A DNA stretch of 64,000 bases. Source: Aestuariivirga sp. (lineage in GTDB: Bacteria > Pseudomonadota > Alphaproteobacteria > Rhizobiales > Aestuariivirgaceae). Shown here in pieces: positions 17,267-27,074 of this stretch (position 1 is the stretch's first letter; every line of letters starts with the position of its first letter). The notes under the pieces are model-generated. The model did not search any database. It worked only from the letters and a program-made list of their open reading frames with translations, and was not told where the DNA came from. Location: positions 18,905-82,904 of the forward strand of contig NZ_JADCDB010000016.1 of NCBI RefSeq assembly GCF_020252395.1, given 5' to 3'. Made by a program: the position numbers and the translations under genes.

Positions 17267-17584
17267 TCAGCGCCGGGTGCTGCCGGGCTCGAAGCAGGAA
17301 TAGGTGCCGGCATCGTAATCGATCCGCGGCGTCGCGCCGGAGGGGTATTTCGGGCCGCTGCAGTCCTTACGGGCCTGGTCGAACAGCTGCTGGCCGGATT
17401 GGTTCTGCGGGCGGCTATAGCTGACATTGCCGCGGCCGCCATCGGTGTGGCTGCCACCGCCGAAGCCGCCGCCGCCCCCGCCCCCAAGATTGCCGCCGCC
17501 ACCCTCGCGCGCAAAGGCGGCTTCCATCGGCAGCGTTGCGAACAGGGCTGCGGCGAGGATTGCCGGAATCAGGTGTTTTTTCAT
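17267..17584 (-). CDS. small secreted glycine-rich protein
   Basis: A 105-residue exported protein of unknown function. A clear signal peptide (MKKHLIPAILAAALF and on, cleaved near AAFA about residue 25) leads into a glycine-only-rich stretch at residues 27-44. A compact tail follows with two cysteines (KDCSG and YSCFEPGS) that could form a disulfide. AGGAG lies 7 nt before ATG at 17584. It is divergent from the outer-membrane protein gene. Confidence 0.7.
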   Translation of the reverse strand: MKKHLIPAILAAALFATLPMEAAFAREGGGGNLGGGGGGGFGGGSHTDGGRGNVSYSRPQNQSGQQLFDQARKDCSGPKYPSGATPRIDYDAGTYSCFEPGSTRR

Positions 17585-17792
17585 TGCGGGCTCCTGTCTT
17601 GAAATAAGCCCCATGCTAGCAGATTGTGGCCTACCGCATTCAGACTTAGCGTCGCAACCCCGATTTTCGAAGGTGTTGCAGGGATGTGTCACCCTGCCGC
17701 AAAGATGGCCCGGGGAGTGAGGATTGTCGCCAGACGCACTTTCTCTCCATGGCCGGTTGTGTATAGCTTCACGCTACTGGGGAGAATCTGGC

Positions 17793-18572
17793 ATGTTCCT
17801 GAAATCGCTGAAATCCATTGCCGCCGCCGCCCTGCTTGCCGTGGCGCTGTCAACCGGTGCCCGCGCGGCGGACCTGCCGCCGGGACCCGACACCGGCGAC
17901 TGGAAATTCGTCGCCGCGCTTTATGGCTGGGGTGCGGGCCTCAATGGCGATGTGGGCGTTTTCGGCCTGCCGGCGCAGAACGTCGACCTTCCCTTCAGCG
18001 ATGTGATCCAGAACCTCGACTTTGCGGCAATGGGCATGGCCGAGGCCCGCAAGGGCCGCTTCATGATGGGCATGGACGCGACCTACACCAATGTCAGCAT
18101 GTCCGTGAACACGCCCAAAGGCATTTTGGCCAACAAGATCGACGTGACCAACACCAGCCTGATGCTCTCCGGTGTCGCGGGCTATGGCATCGTCGACACC
18201 GGCATGGCCCGGCTCGATCTCATCGCCGGCGCGCGGCTGTGGTCGGTGAACAATGATTTCGACGCGAGGGGCGGCCAGCTCGGCGGCAGGTCGAAAAGCG
18301 ATGGGGCCACCTGGGTCGACCCGCTGGTCGGCGCCAAACTGCGCGTCGATCTCTTGCCCAGGGTCTACATGACCAGCTGGGCGATGATCGGCGGCTTCGG
18401 CGTCGGCTCCGACCTGATGTGGGACTTGATGGGCGGCGCAGGCTATGACTTCACCGACAATTTCTCGCTGTTTGCCGGCTATCGCGCCGTGAGCGTCGAC
18501 TACAGCAATGATGGCTTTGTGTATGATGTGGTTGAGCAGGGGCCTCTCGCGGCGCTGGTGGTCAAGTTCTGA
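17793..18572 (+). CDS. outer-membrane beta-barrel-like protein
   Basis: A 259-residue exported protein. The signal peptide (FLKSLKSIAAAALLAVALS, cleaved after ARA near residue 25) is followed by alternating amphipathic strands with many aromatic-glycine pairs (VAALYGWGAG, AGARLWSV, FAGYRAVSVDY). It ends in VVKF, with a terminal Phe as in many barrel proteins recognised by BamA. The specific role is unknown. ATG at 17793 follows GGGGAGA. The next gene starts close to its stop. Confidence 0.7.
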   Translation: MFLKSLKSIAAAALLAVALSTGARAADLPPGPDTGDWKFVAALYGWGAGLNGDVGVFGLPAQNVDLPFSDVIQNLDFAAMGMAEARKGRFMMGMDATYTNVSMSVNTPKGILANKIDVTNTSLMLSGVAGYGIVDTGMARLDLIAGARLWSVNNDFDARGGQLGGRSKSDGATWVDPLVGAKLRVDLLPRVYMTSWAMIGGFGVGSDLMWDLMGGAGYDFTDNFSLFAGYRAVSVDYSNDGFVYDVVEQGPLAALVVKF

Positions 18573-18615
18573 GGCGGGAGCGCAATCGGGCAGCGGCGGA
18601 TTTGATCGTGATGTC

Positions 18616-19779
18616 CTGAAACGGCTTCTCCTCGCCCTGATGGGCCTCGTGCTGGCGGCCTGCGCCGGCCCCACGGTCGAATCGCTGCGCAGCCCGGTGC
18701 CGGAGCCGCTGGCCGGGCGCTCCGCCGTTCCGGGCTACAGCCAGATCCGCTTCTGGGGCGACAATGGCGAGGGCCTGAGCCCTGCCATGGTGAATGAGGT
18801 TATCGCCCAGCAGAAAGCCGCCGGACTGCCGCCAAATGAGCGCAATTTCCTGGCGCTGTCGGGCGGCGGCAGCAATGGCGCCTTCGGGGCGGGGCTGCTT
18901 ACCGGCTGGACCGAGGCCGGAACCCGGCCGGAGTTCACCATCGTCACCGGCATCTCGACGGGCTCGCTGACCGCACCTTTCGCCTATCTCGGGCCCCCCT
19001 ATGACAAGCTGCTGACCGAGGCCTATACCCAGATCTCGGGGCGCGACGTGTTCCGCCGCAAGCCCGTGCTGAGCCTGCCCGGCGCCAGTGCGGCCGCCGA
19101 CAACACGCCGCTCCGGCAATTGGTGGCGCGCTATGTAACCGACCGGATGGTGGCCGACATCGCGGTGCAGAACGGCCGCGGCCGCAAGTTGCTCATCGGC
19201 ACCACCAATCTCGATGCCGGGCGGCCCGTGGTGTGGGACATCGGCGCCATCGCGGCAAGTGGCGAGCCGGACCGCAAGCAGCTGATCCAGGACATTCTGG
19301 TCGCCTCCTCCTCTGTTCCCGGCCTGTTCCAGCCGGTCAAGATCAAGGTGGTGGCCGACGGCAAGACCTTCGACGAGATGCATGTCGATGGCGGCACCAC
19401 CAACCAGGCTTTCCTCTTCCCCTCCAGCTTCTCGGTGAAGGCCAAGGATGCGAAGCACGGCCGCAGCGGCATCGCGCGCACGCTCTATGTCGTCCGCAAT
19501 GGCCGGGTGACGCCGGAGTATGCGATGGTGAAGCCGCGGCTCGCCTCGATCGTCGGCCGCGCCGTCAGCACGCTCATCACCTCGCAGGGCGTGGGCGATC
19601 TCTATCGTCTCTATGCCAACGCGATGCGCGACGGCATCGCCTTCCGCGCCATCTGGGTGCCTGACAGTTTCACCATGCAGGAGCCGGAACCCTTCGACCC
19701 CGCCTTCATGCAGGCGCTCTACAAGACCGGTTTCGAAATGGGCCGCAGCGGCATTCCATGGGCTGCCCAACCGCCGTGA
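18616..19779 (+). CDS. patatin-like phospholipase lipoprotein
   Basis: A predicted lipoprotein lipid hydrolase. The patatin Ser-Asp dyad is visible: glycine-rich LSGGGSNGAFGAG, nucleophile GISTGS, and the Asp in HVDGG. The lipobox LAAC lies 16 residues into the frame chosen here. The start is a problem. The natural signal peptide (KRLLLALMGLVLAAC) is preceded by CTG at 18616, while the nearest in-frame ATGs are either far upstream inside the previous gene (18508-18526) or at 18640, which leaves too short a signal. CTG is proposed; ATG at 18640 or an upstream start are alternatives. Confidence 0.8.
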   Translation: MKRLLLALMGLVLAACAGPTVESLRSPVPEPLAGRSAVPGYSQIRFWGDNGEGLSPAMVNEVIAQQKAAGLPPNERNFLALSGGGSNGAFGAGLLTGWTEAGTRPEFTIVTGISTGSLTAPFAYLGPPYDKLLTEAYTQISGRDVFRRKPVLSLPGASAAADNTPLRQLVARYVTDRMVADIAVQNGRGRKLLIGTTNLDAGRPVVWDIGAIAASGEPDRKQLIQDILVASSSVPGLFQPVKIKVVADGKTFDEMHVDGGTTNQAFLFPSSFSVKAKDAKHGRSGIARTLYVVRNGRVTPEYAMVKPRLASIVGRAVSTLITSQGVGDLYRLYANAMRDGIAFRAIWVPDSFTMQEPEPFDPAFMQALYKTGFEMGRSGIPWAAQPP

Positions 19780-19789
19780 GGGTGGGTAC

Positions 19790-19930
19790 CACCCGCTGTG
19801 GACGCTGCGCATCGCCGGCTGCACCGGCGCGATCGGCGATCCCGGCTATAACCAGAAACTACCGCTCGCTCGCGCCAAATCGTTGAAGGCGGCGCTGGTC
19901 AAGCCCGGCATTGCGCCCAGCGGAACCTGA
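19790..19930 (+). pseudogene. relic of an OmpA-type C-terminal domain
   Basis: In one frame the DNA still encodes a segment ending at a TGA at 19928-19930. It contains GAIGDPGYNQKL and LARAKSLKAALV, which follow the peptidoglycan-binding OmpA/MotB motif (TD..G...YN..LS..RA..V...L). No start, signal or upstream half of the domain exists, and key residues are changed (C where TD is expected). It is best read as a decayed gene end. Confidence 0.5.
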
Positions 19931-19931
19931 A

Positions 19932-19949
19932 GCGGGCCGGCAGGCCCGC
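19932..19949. terminator. GC hairpin after the patatin gene and relic
   Basis: A 7-bp perfect GC stem (19932-19938 and 19943-19949) with a 4-nt loop follows 2 bp after the relic's stop. There is no T-run, so termination strength is uncertain. Confidence 0.35.
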
Positions 19950-20021
19950 CGCCACGCGGCCGGCGGTACCCTCAGCGGCGTCCGCGTGCTATAGCGCGGC
20001 TGCACCGCAGAAGGATCGAGG

Positions 20022-21167
20022 GTGATGCAAGAGCCGGACGATGCGCGGCCCGCGACGGCCGGCACCGCGTCGCTGATGGAAAAGTTCGCGCTTCTGCTGC
20101 TGTTCAGCTTGCTGCTGGCCGGCGTCTATCTGGTGCTCAAGCCCTTCATGCTGGGGCTCGCCTTTGGCGCCATCCTGGCCGTCGCGGCGTGGCCGCTGCG
20201 GACATGGCTGGTGGGCAAGGGGCTCCCGGGCGCTGTTGCCGCCGGGCTGATGCTCACCTTGCTGCTGGTCTTCGTGCTGGTGCCGGTGGCGCTGATGGCG
20301 CCGGGCCTGGCGCTCGGCGTCAAGCAGCTTGCCGAGCAGGGCATGGACTGGATCAGCGCCGCGCCGCAGCTTCCTGGCTGGCTCACCGGCCTGCCGCTGG
20401 CCGGCGTCAAGATCGCCGAAACGTGGAATGGCCTGCTGGCCCAGACGCCGGAGACCAAGGCGATGCTGATGTCCTATATACAGCCTTTACGGCAATTCCT
20501 CACCGAGGCGGCGCTCGGCCTTGCCGCGAGCATCCTGGACATTTCCGTGGCGCTGATCGTCGCCACCAGCTTCTGGGCGCGCGGCGACAGGATCGCCGCG
20601 GTGCTGCGCGACAGTCTGGCGCGGCTGGGCGGTCCGCAGCTCGCGGCACTGACCGGCGTTGCGGCGGGCGCCACCCGCGGCGTGTTCTACGGCATCGTGG
20701 GCACGGCGGCGGTCCAGGGCTTGCTGATGGCGGTGGGGCTGCTCATCGCCGGCGTTCCCGGCGCGGCGGCGCTTGGCTTCGTCACGCTGATCTTCGCCAT
20801 CAGCCAGCTCGGCGCGGTGCTCATCAACGTGGTGTGGGCCGGAGCGGCGTGGTGGATTTATTCCACTTCCGGCATGGGCGCCGGCTTCTGGTTCGTGGTG
20901 GGCTGGGGATTGATGGTGACCGTCAGCGACAATCTGCTGAAGCCGCTGCTCATCGGCTCCAGCCTCAAGCTGCCCCTGATGCTGGTGATCCTCGGTGTGT
21001 TCGGGGGCTTTGTGTCCTTCGGCTTCCTCGGTCTGTTCATTGGTCCCACGCTGCTCGCCGTCGCCTTCGAACTGCTGGCCGCATGGCGGCAGAGCAAGGC
21101 CGCCCCGGTGGATCGGCAAGGCGGGACCGCCGGCCGGCCAGCACGGACCGGCGAACCGGCCGCGTGA
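20022..21167 (+). CDS. AI-2E family (PerM-like) membrane permease
   Basis: A 381-residue integral membrane protein with about eight hydrophobic helices in the usual layout: two near the N-terminus, a soluble loop (about residues 100-150), then the clustered C-terminal helices with DNLLKPLLIGSSLKLPLMLVI (residues about 302-322), a hallmark of the family. Members transport small molecules or ions; no substrate can be assigned. GTG at 20022 follows AAGGA, and ATG at 20025 is equally possible. The stop codon lies inside a palindromic repeat. Confidence 0.85.
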   Translation: MMQEPDDARPATAGTASLMEKFALLLLFSLLLAGVYLVLKPFMLGLAFGAILAVAAWPLRTWLVGKGLPGAVAAGLMLTLLLVFVLVPVALMAPGLALGVKQLAEQGMDWISAAPQLPGWLTGLPLAGVKIAETWNGLLAQTPETKAMLMSYIQPLRQFLTEAALGLAASILDISVALIVATSFWARGDRIAAVLRDSLARLGGPQLAALTGVAAGATRGVFYGIVGTAAVQGLLMAVGLLIAGVPGAAALGFVTLIFAISQLGAVLINVVWAGAAWWIYSTSGMGAGFWFVVGWGLMVTVSDNLLKPLLIGSSLKLPLMLVILGVFGGFVSFGFLGLFIGPTLLAVAFELLAAWRQSKAAPVDRQGGTAGRPARTGEPAA

Positions 21168-21270
21168 GCATGATCCGGAAAAGTGGAACCCACTTTTGCG
21201 GTAAGATCATGCTCAAGCTATTGATCTGGCGCATGTTCTTATCGATCAGGTGATTCCGCCCGAGCGGAAT
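21165..21270. repeat. rhizobial-type dispersed palindromic element
   Basis: The outer arms TGAGCATGAT (21165-21174) and ATCATGCTCA (21206-21215) enclose the inner arms AAAAGTGG and CCACTTTT around 21181-21198. A second hairpin, ATTCCGC/GCGGAAT, lies at 21253-21270. The wording is of a kind recalled from many dispersed copies in Hyphomicrobiales intergenic regions. It overlaps the permease stop codon and may act as its terminator. Confidence 0.7.
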
Positions 21271-21355
21271 GCAGGCGGGCGGGGCATCTTGCGTAAGTCA
21301 ATCTTAACCACGGTGCGCAATCCTTTCCCGACGACAGCCAAGACGGTTCAGCCCC

Positions 21356-21913
21356 ATGTCAGACCAACTTCTCGCGCAGCTTCTGTGGTTCGGGCGCTAC
21401 ATTGAATCGGGGAGGGCCCCGGCCTGGACCATGGGTCCGGCGGACCTCCACGGCTTCCTGACGGCGCTGGCCATGGCAGGTCCCTTGCCGGAGGGGCATT
21501 GGACGAGCTGGGTGTGGTCCGGCGACAGGCCAGAGTTCGACACCGAGGCGGAAGAACAGAACATCATGGATGAGCTCCTCGCCTTCGAGGAACAGGTGCG
21601 CCGCAGCCTCAACGGCTACCGTCCCCTCAGCGTCACGACCCTGCCGCATGCGGGCGGTGGATTTTATTTTGCCGCCGACTGGGCGGAAGGCTTCATGCAG
21701 GCGATCGAGGTCAACCCGCAGCCGTGGCAAACGGCGCTCGATGAAGCGGAGAACTCCGTCGCGGTGGTGCTGGGCGCCTGCTACAGCAATCATGACGAGG
21801 ACACGACCGGCTATATCGGCCTCGAGGCGCTGGACGAGCTCAACTACCACATCCGCGTCCTCCATTCCGTCATGCGGCGCGCCGCTAGCCGCCAGGTCGT
21901 CCGCGCCGCCTGA
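21356..21913 (+). CDS. UPF0149 (YgfB/YecA) family protein
   Basis: A 185-residue protein of the UPF0149 family, known from YgfB and the N-terminal part of YecA. Family blocks are LHGFLTALAMAG near residue 31, the acidic mid region, and FYFAADWAEGFMQA followed by a conserved tryptophan (PQPWQ). There is no C-terminal SEC-C zinc motif. Function in most bacteria is unknown. It is 31 bp upstream of bciA and may be co-transcribed. Confidence 0.75.
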   Translation: MSDQLLAQLLWFGRYIESGRAPAWTMGPADLHGFLTALAMAGPLPEGHWTSWVWSGDRPEFDTEAEEQNIMDELLAFEEQVRRSLNGYRPLSVTTLPHAGGGFYFAADWAEGFMQAIEVNPQPWQTALDEAENSVAVVLGACYSNHDEDTTGYIGLEALDELNYHIRVLHSVMRRAASRQVVRAA

Positions 21914-21944
21914 GTGGGGCCTGAGCGGACCCCCTTATCGCGCC

Positions 21945-22925
21945 ATGACCAGCACCGGGGCCGCCTCGCACACTCCCCAGCGCGTGATGCTGCTTGGCGC
22001 CACCGGCGCCATCGGCCGTGCCACCGCCCGGGCCCTGCTGGAGGATGGCCACGAGGTCATCTGCTTCGTGCGCCCCGGTGCGGAAGGATTGCCGGAAGGC
22101 GCCGGGCTGCGAATAGGCCAGGTGACGGATGCCCGCTCCCTGCGCGGCCATGGCTTTCGCGGCGAGCGCTTCGACGTGCTGGTCTCTTGCCTCGCCTCGC
22201 GCAGCGGCGCGCCGGAGGATGCCTGGGCCATCGACCATGCGGCCCATGTGACGGCCCTTGCCGAAGCGCGGCGTGCTGGCGTGCGCCACGTGGTGCTGCT
22301 CTCGGCGATCTGCGTGCAGAAGCCGAAGCTCGCCTTCCAGCACGCCAAGCTCGCCTTCGAGACGGAACTGATCGAGTCAGGCCTCGCCCATTCGATCGTC
22401 CGTCCCACCGCCTATTTCAAGTCGCTGTCGGGCCAGATTTCGCGAGTCAGGAAGGGCAAGCCCTTCCTCCTGTTCGGCGATGGCCGGTTGACGGCCACGA
22501 AGCCCATCAGCGATGCCGATCTCGGCCGCTATCTGGCGCTCTGCCTGCGCGACCCGTCCTTGCGCGGCATCCTGCCCATCGGCGGTCCAGGCCCCGCCAT
22601 CACACCGCGCGAGCAGGGTGAGTGGTTGTTCGCGCTGCTGGGGCAAGAGCCCCGCTTCCGCCAGGTGCCGGTGGCCATGCTCGATGCCATCATTGCAACG
22701 CTCTCGGCGCTGGGCCGCCTTTCGCCCAGGCTCCGCGCCAAGGCCGAGCTCGCCCGCATCGGCCGCTACTATGCGACCGAGTCGATGCTGGTGTGGGATG
22801 AGACAAGAGGCTGCTACGACGCCGATGCCACGCCATCCTTCGGCAGCGATACGCTGCGCGGCCATTATGCCGCGATAGCCGCGGGCGCGGCGGAGCAGGA
22901 CCTGGGCGCGCACCGCGTGTTCTGA
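21945..22925 (+). CDS. bciA: divinyl chlorophyllide a 8-vinyl-reductase
   Basis: A 326-residue NADPH-dependent reductase of the short-chain/NmrA fold. The Rossmann motif is VMLLGATGAIGRA at about residues 14-26. The blocks AFQHAKLAFETELIESGL, SIVRPTAYFKSLSGQI, GDGRLTATKPISDADLGR and ARIGRYYATESMLV match my memory of BciA, which reduces the 8-vinyl group during (bacterio)chlorophyll synthesis. The match runs the whole length. No other pigment gene is in this window, so it is either an outlying member of a photosynthesis regulon or repurposed. The ribosome-binding site is weak. Confidence 0.8.
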   Translation: MTSTGAASHTPQRVMLLGATGAIGRATARALLEDGHEVICFVRPGAEGLPEGAGLRIGQVTDARSLRGHGFRGERFDVLVSCLASRSGAPEDAWAIDHAAHVTALAEARRAGVRHVVLLSAICVQKPKLAFQHAKLAFETELIESGLAHSIVRPTAYFKSLSGQISRVRKGKPFLLFGDGRLTATKPISDADLGRYLALCLRDPSLRGILPIGGPGPAITPREQGEWLFALLGQEPRFRQVPVAMLDAIIATLSALGRLSPRLRAKAELARIGRYYATESMLVWDETRGCYDADATPSFGSDTLRGHYAAIAAGAAEQDLGAHRVF

Positions 22926-22967
22926 TCGGGTCAGGCCAAGCCGGCGAGGATAATCTTCCCGCGACGC

Positions 22968-23618
22968 CTACATATGGGCCGGCGTGGCGAGCGCCATGGC
23001 GCGCTCGAAGATCTCCACATAGTGTTTCACGTTCTGCCCGATGAGTTCCGTGTGCGAGAACTTATCGATGCGTTCGCGCGCCAGCTTCAGCTCCGACTGC
23101 GGCACGATCTGGCTGATGATGCCGCAGGTCTCGGCCAGCGACATCAGGCAGCAGTCGCGCGGGCTGGGCACGCCGTCGCGCAGCAGCACCTCAAGCAGGC
23201 GCAGCTTCACCTCGCGCATTTCCCTGCCGTCGGCCGTGGGGTAGCGGCGGGTCTTGAGAAACCACAGCAGGCGGCCTTCGGTCTCGACCAGCACCTTCTT
23301 GTCGCATAGCCGCTTCAGCGATTGCTCGCGCACCGTGTCGCCAAGCTCGATCAGCTGGTCGATGAGGTTGTCGGGGTTGCTGTCGAAATCCGCCGCCGCC
23401 ATGCGCGCCAGCACGGGATCGAGCGCCGCATTGCCGGTCGGCGTCTTGTCCACGATCCACACGCGTGTGGCGTCATTGGCGAGGCGGCGTTCGATCGCCA
23501 GCTCCATCACCGCGGCGCCGACGAAGCCGGCGCGCTGGTATTCGAGCGGAATATCGACGAAGCCGCCGTCTTCATCTTTGAGGGTGAGCAGGAGGAATTC
23601 CTCCGGAACTGTCAGCAT
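22968..23618 (-). CDS. GPP34-family (Golgi phosphoprotein 3-like) protein
   Basis: A 216-residue protein resembling the bacterial GPP34 family, relatives of the eukaryotic phosphoinositide-binding Golgi protein. The opening MLTVPEEFLLLTLKDEDGGF and the later GAAVMELAIERRL are typical. Members are thought to be peripheral membrane or lipid-binding; the bacterial role is not established. ATG at 23618 is preferred (GGGA 6 nt upstream); ATG at 23624 and 23654 are also in frame. It is convergent with bciA. Confidence 0.75.
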   Translation of the reverse strand: MLTVPEEFLLLTLKDEDGGFVDIPLEYQRAGFVGAAVMELAIERRLANDATRVWIVDKTPTGNAALDPVLARMAAADFDSNPDNLIDQLIELGDTVREQSLKRLCDKKVLVETEGRLLWFLKTRRYPTADGREMREVKLRLLEVLLRDGVPSPRDCCLMSLAETCGIISQIVPQSELKLARERIDKFSHTELIGQNVKHYVEIFERAMALATPAHM

Positions 23619-23831
23619 GGTCATTCCCGTCACAAGACGATCCGCTGACAGCATATCCAGTTTCGCAACCCAACGGAAACATCAATTGTCACTGCCGGCG
23701 CAACCCGCTAATATGCAAAAGAAATAATAACAATCCGCCGGTCCGGGGGTCTTGCATGTCCCTGGCGGATGACTTCGAGGAGGTGGCTGCGGTCCGATGA
23801 TGTCTCTCAGCTTCGCCATTAGTCCTGAACG

Positions 23832-24653
23832 ATGAGACTGCTGCAGCGGCTCTGGCGCCACAGTCTGGTTTTCCTGCTCGGCATCCTGACGGTCTGGGTC
23901 ATCGTCGACGTGGTGTTCCGCATCACCGACAACCGGCTGCCGTGGATTCTCGCCATTGCGGTGACCTATGGGATCGCCGCCTACATCATCCTGCCGCGCG
24001 CCATCCGGCTGGGCGTCACGCTCCTTCACCGCCAGAACGTTCCGGCCTACACGGCGACAGGCGACGGGCTGCCCGGCGATCCCGTCAACTTGGCGCTCAT
24101 CGGCACGCTGCCGCAGCTGCGCGCCGCCTTCGCGAAAATCGGCTGGACCGAGGCCGATGCGCTGGGACTTGTCAGCTCGTGGCGCATGGCCAGGGCCTTC
24201 GTATTCAACAAGGCCTATCCTTCCGCCCCCTTCAGCACGCTGTTCCTGTTCGGCCGCGGCCAGGATATCGGCTTCCAGAAGGTGATCGGCGGCAGCCCGC
24301 GCAAGCGCCACCACGTGCGTTTCTGGAGCATCAGCCGCGCCCTTGCCGACAAGACGCTGGGCACGACCGGCTTCTGGCTCAACACCGGCCGCGCACCCGA
24401 TGACGAGCAGGCCCTGTGGGTGGGCGCGGCCACGCGCGACACCGGCTTCTCGCTCGCCTGGCTTACCTTCCAGATCACCCACGCCACCGCCGCCGACACC
24501 AATGCCGAGCGCGATCTCATCATCGCAGAGATGCAGAAGATGGGTCTCGTCAGCTCGGTGACCGCCTATAATGACCGTAACGAACTGCCGGCGAAGCGGG
24601 TCAACCACTATCTTTTCGATGGCGACGTGAGCGTGGCGGCGCTGAAGGGCTGA
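23832..24653 (+). CDS. LssY_C-domain membrane protein
   Basis: A 273-residue protein with two N-terminal transmembrane helices (about residues 11-30 and 37-54). A soluble domain follows that I recognise as the LssY C-terminal type: GDPVNLALIGT, FNKAYPSAPFSTLFLFGR, QKVIGGSPRKRHHVRFW, and DTGFSLAW. That domain is often fused to PAP2-like lipid phosphatases; here it stands alone on a membrane anchor. The function is unknown. It is separated from convergent katG by a terminator. Confidence 0.7.
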   Translation: MRLLQRLWRHSLVFLLGILTVWVIVDVVFRITDNRLPWILAIAVTYGIAAYIILPRAIRLGVTLLHRQNVPAYTATGDGLPGDPVNLALIGTLPQLRAAFAKIGWTEADALGLVSSWRMARAFVFNKAYPSAPFSTLFLFGRGQDIGFQKVIGGSPRKRHHVRFWSISRALADKTLGTTGFWLNTGRAPDDEQALWVGAATRDTGFSLAWLTFQITHATAADTNAERDLIIAEMQKMGLVSSVTAYNDRNELPAKRVNHYLFDGDVSVAALKG

Positions 24654-24670
24654 GCGATCTGGCAAACGAA

Positions 24671-24692
24671 AAGGGCGGCTTGCGCCGCCCTT
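24671..24692. terminator. bidirectional terminator between LssY_C gene and katG
   Basis: A 9-bp perfect stem (24671-24679 and 24684-24692) with a TTGC loop, preceded by an A-rich stretch on the plus strand. It lies between convergent stops at 24653 and 24717. On the minus strand the A-rich flank becomes a T-run after the hairpin, so it should end katG efficiently. Confidence 0.8.
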
Positions 24693-24716
24693 CCGCCACT
24701 GCAGATGAGGTTTCGC

Positions 24717-26996
<2,280 letters not shown>

Positions 26997-27029
26997 TCAG
27001 TGCTGCACCTTCTCTACAACAGGCCCACG

Positions 27030-27063
27030 ATTAGGAATAGTTGAATTTCCTGATCGTTACGAT
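27030..27063. promoter_or_regulatory. palindromes in the katG-oxyR intergenic region, candidate OxyR site
   Basis: Between the divergent starts lie an imperfect inverted repeat, ATTAGGAA-N9-TTCCTGAT (27030-27054), and an overlapping short perfect one, ATCGT-T-ACGAT (27053-27063). They end 11 bp before the oxyR start. Position and dyad symmetry suit autoregulation by OxyR and activation of katG. The exact contact bases are not established here. Confidence 0.5.
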
Positions 27064-27074
27064 TAGAAGAACTT

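Noticed and set aside
23756..23831. Two tiny frames (14 and 12 codons) before the LssY_C gene
   Set aside because: No clear ribosome-binding site or leader-peptide feature such as a terminator pair was seen.
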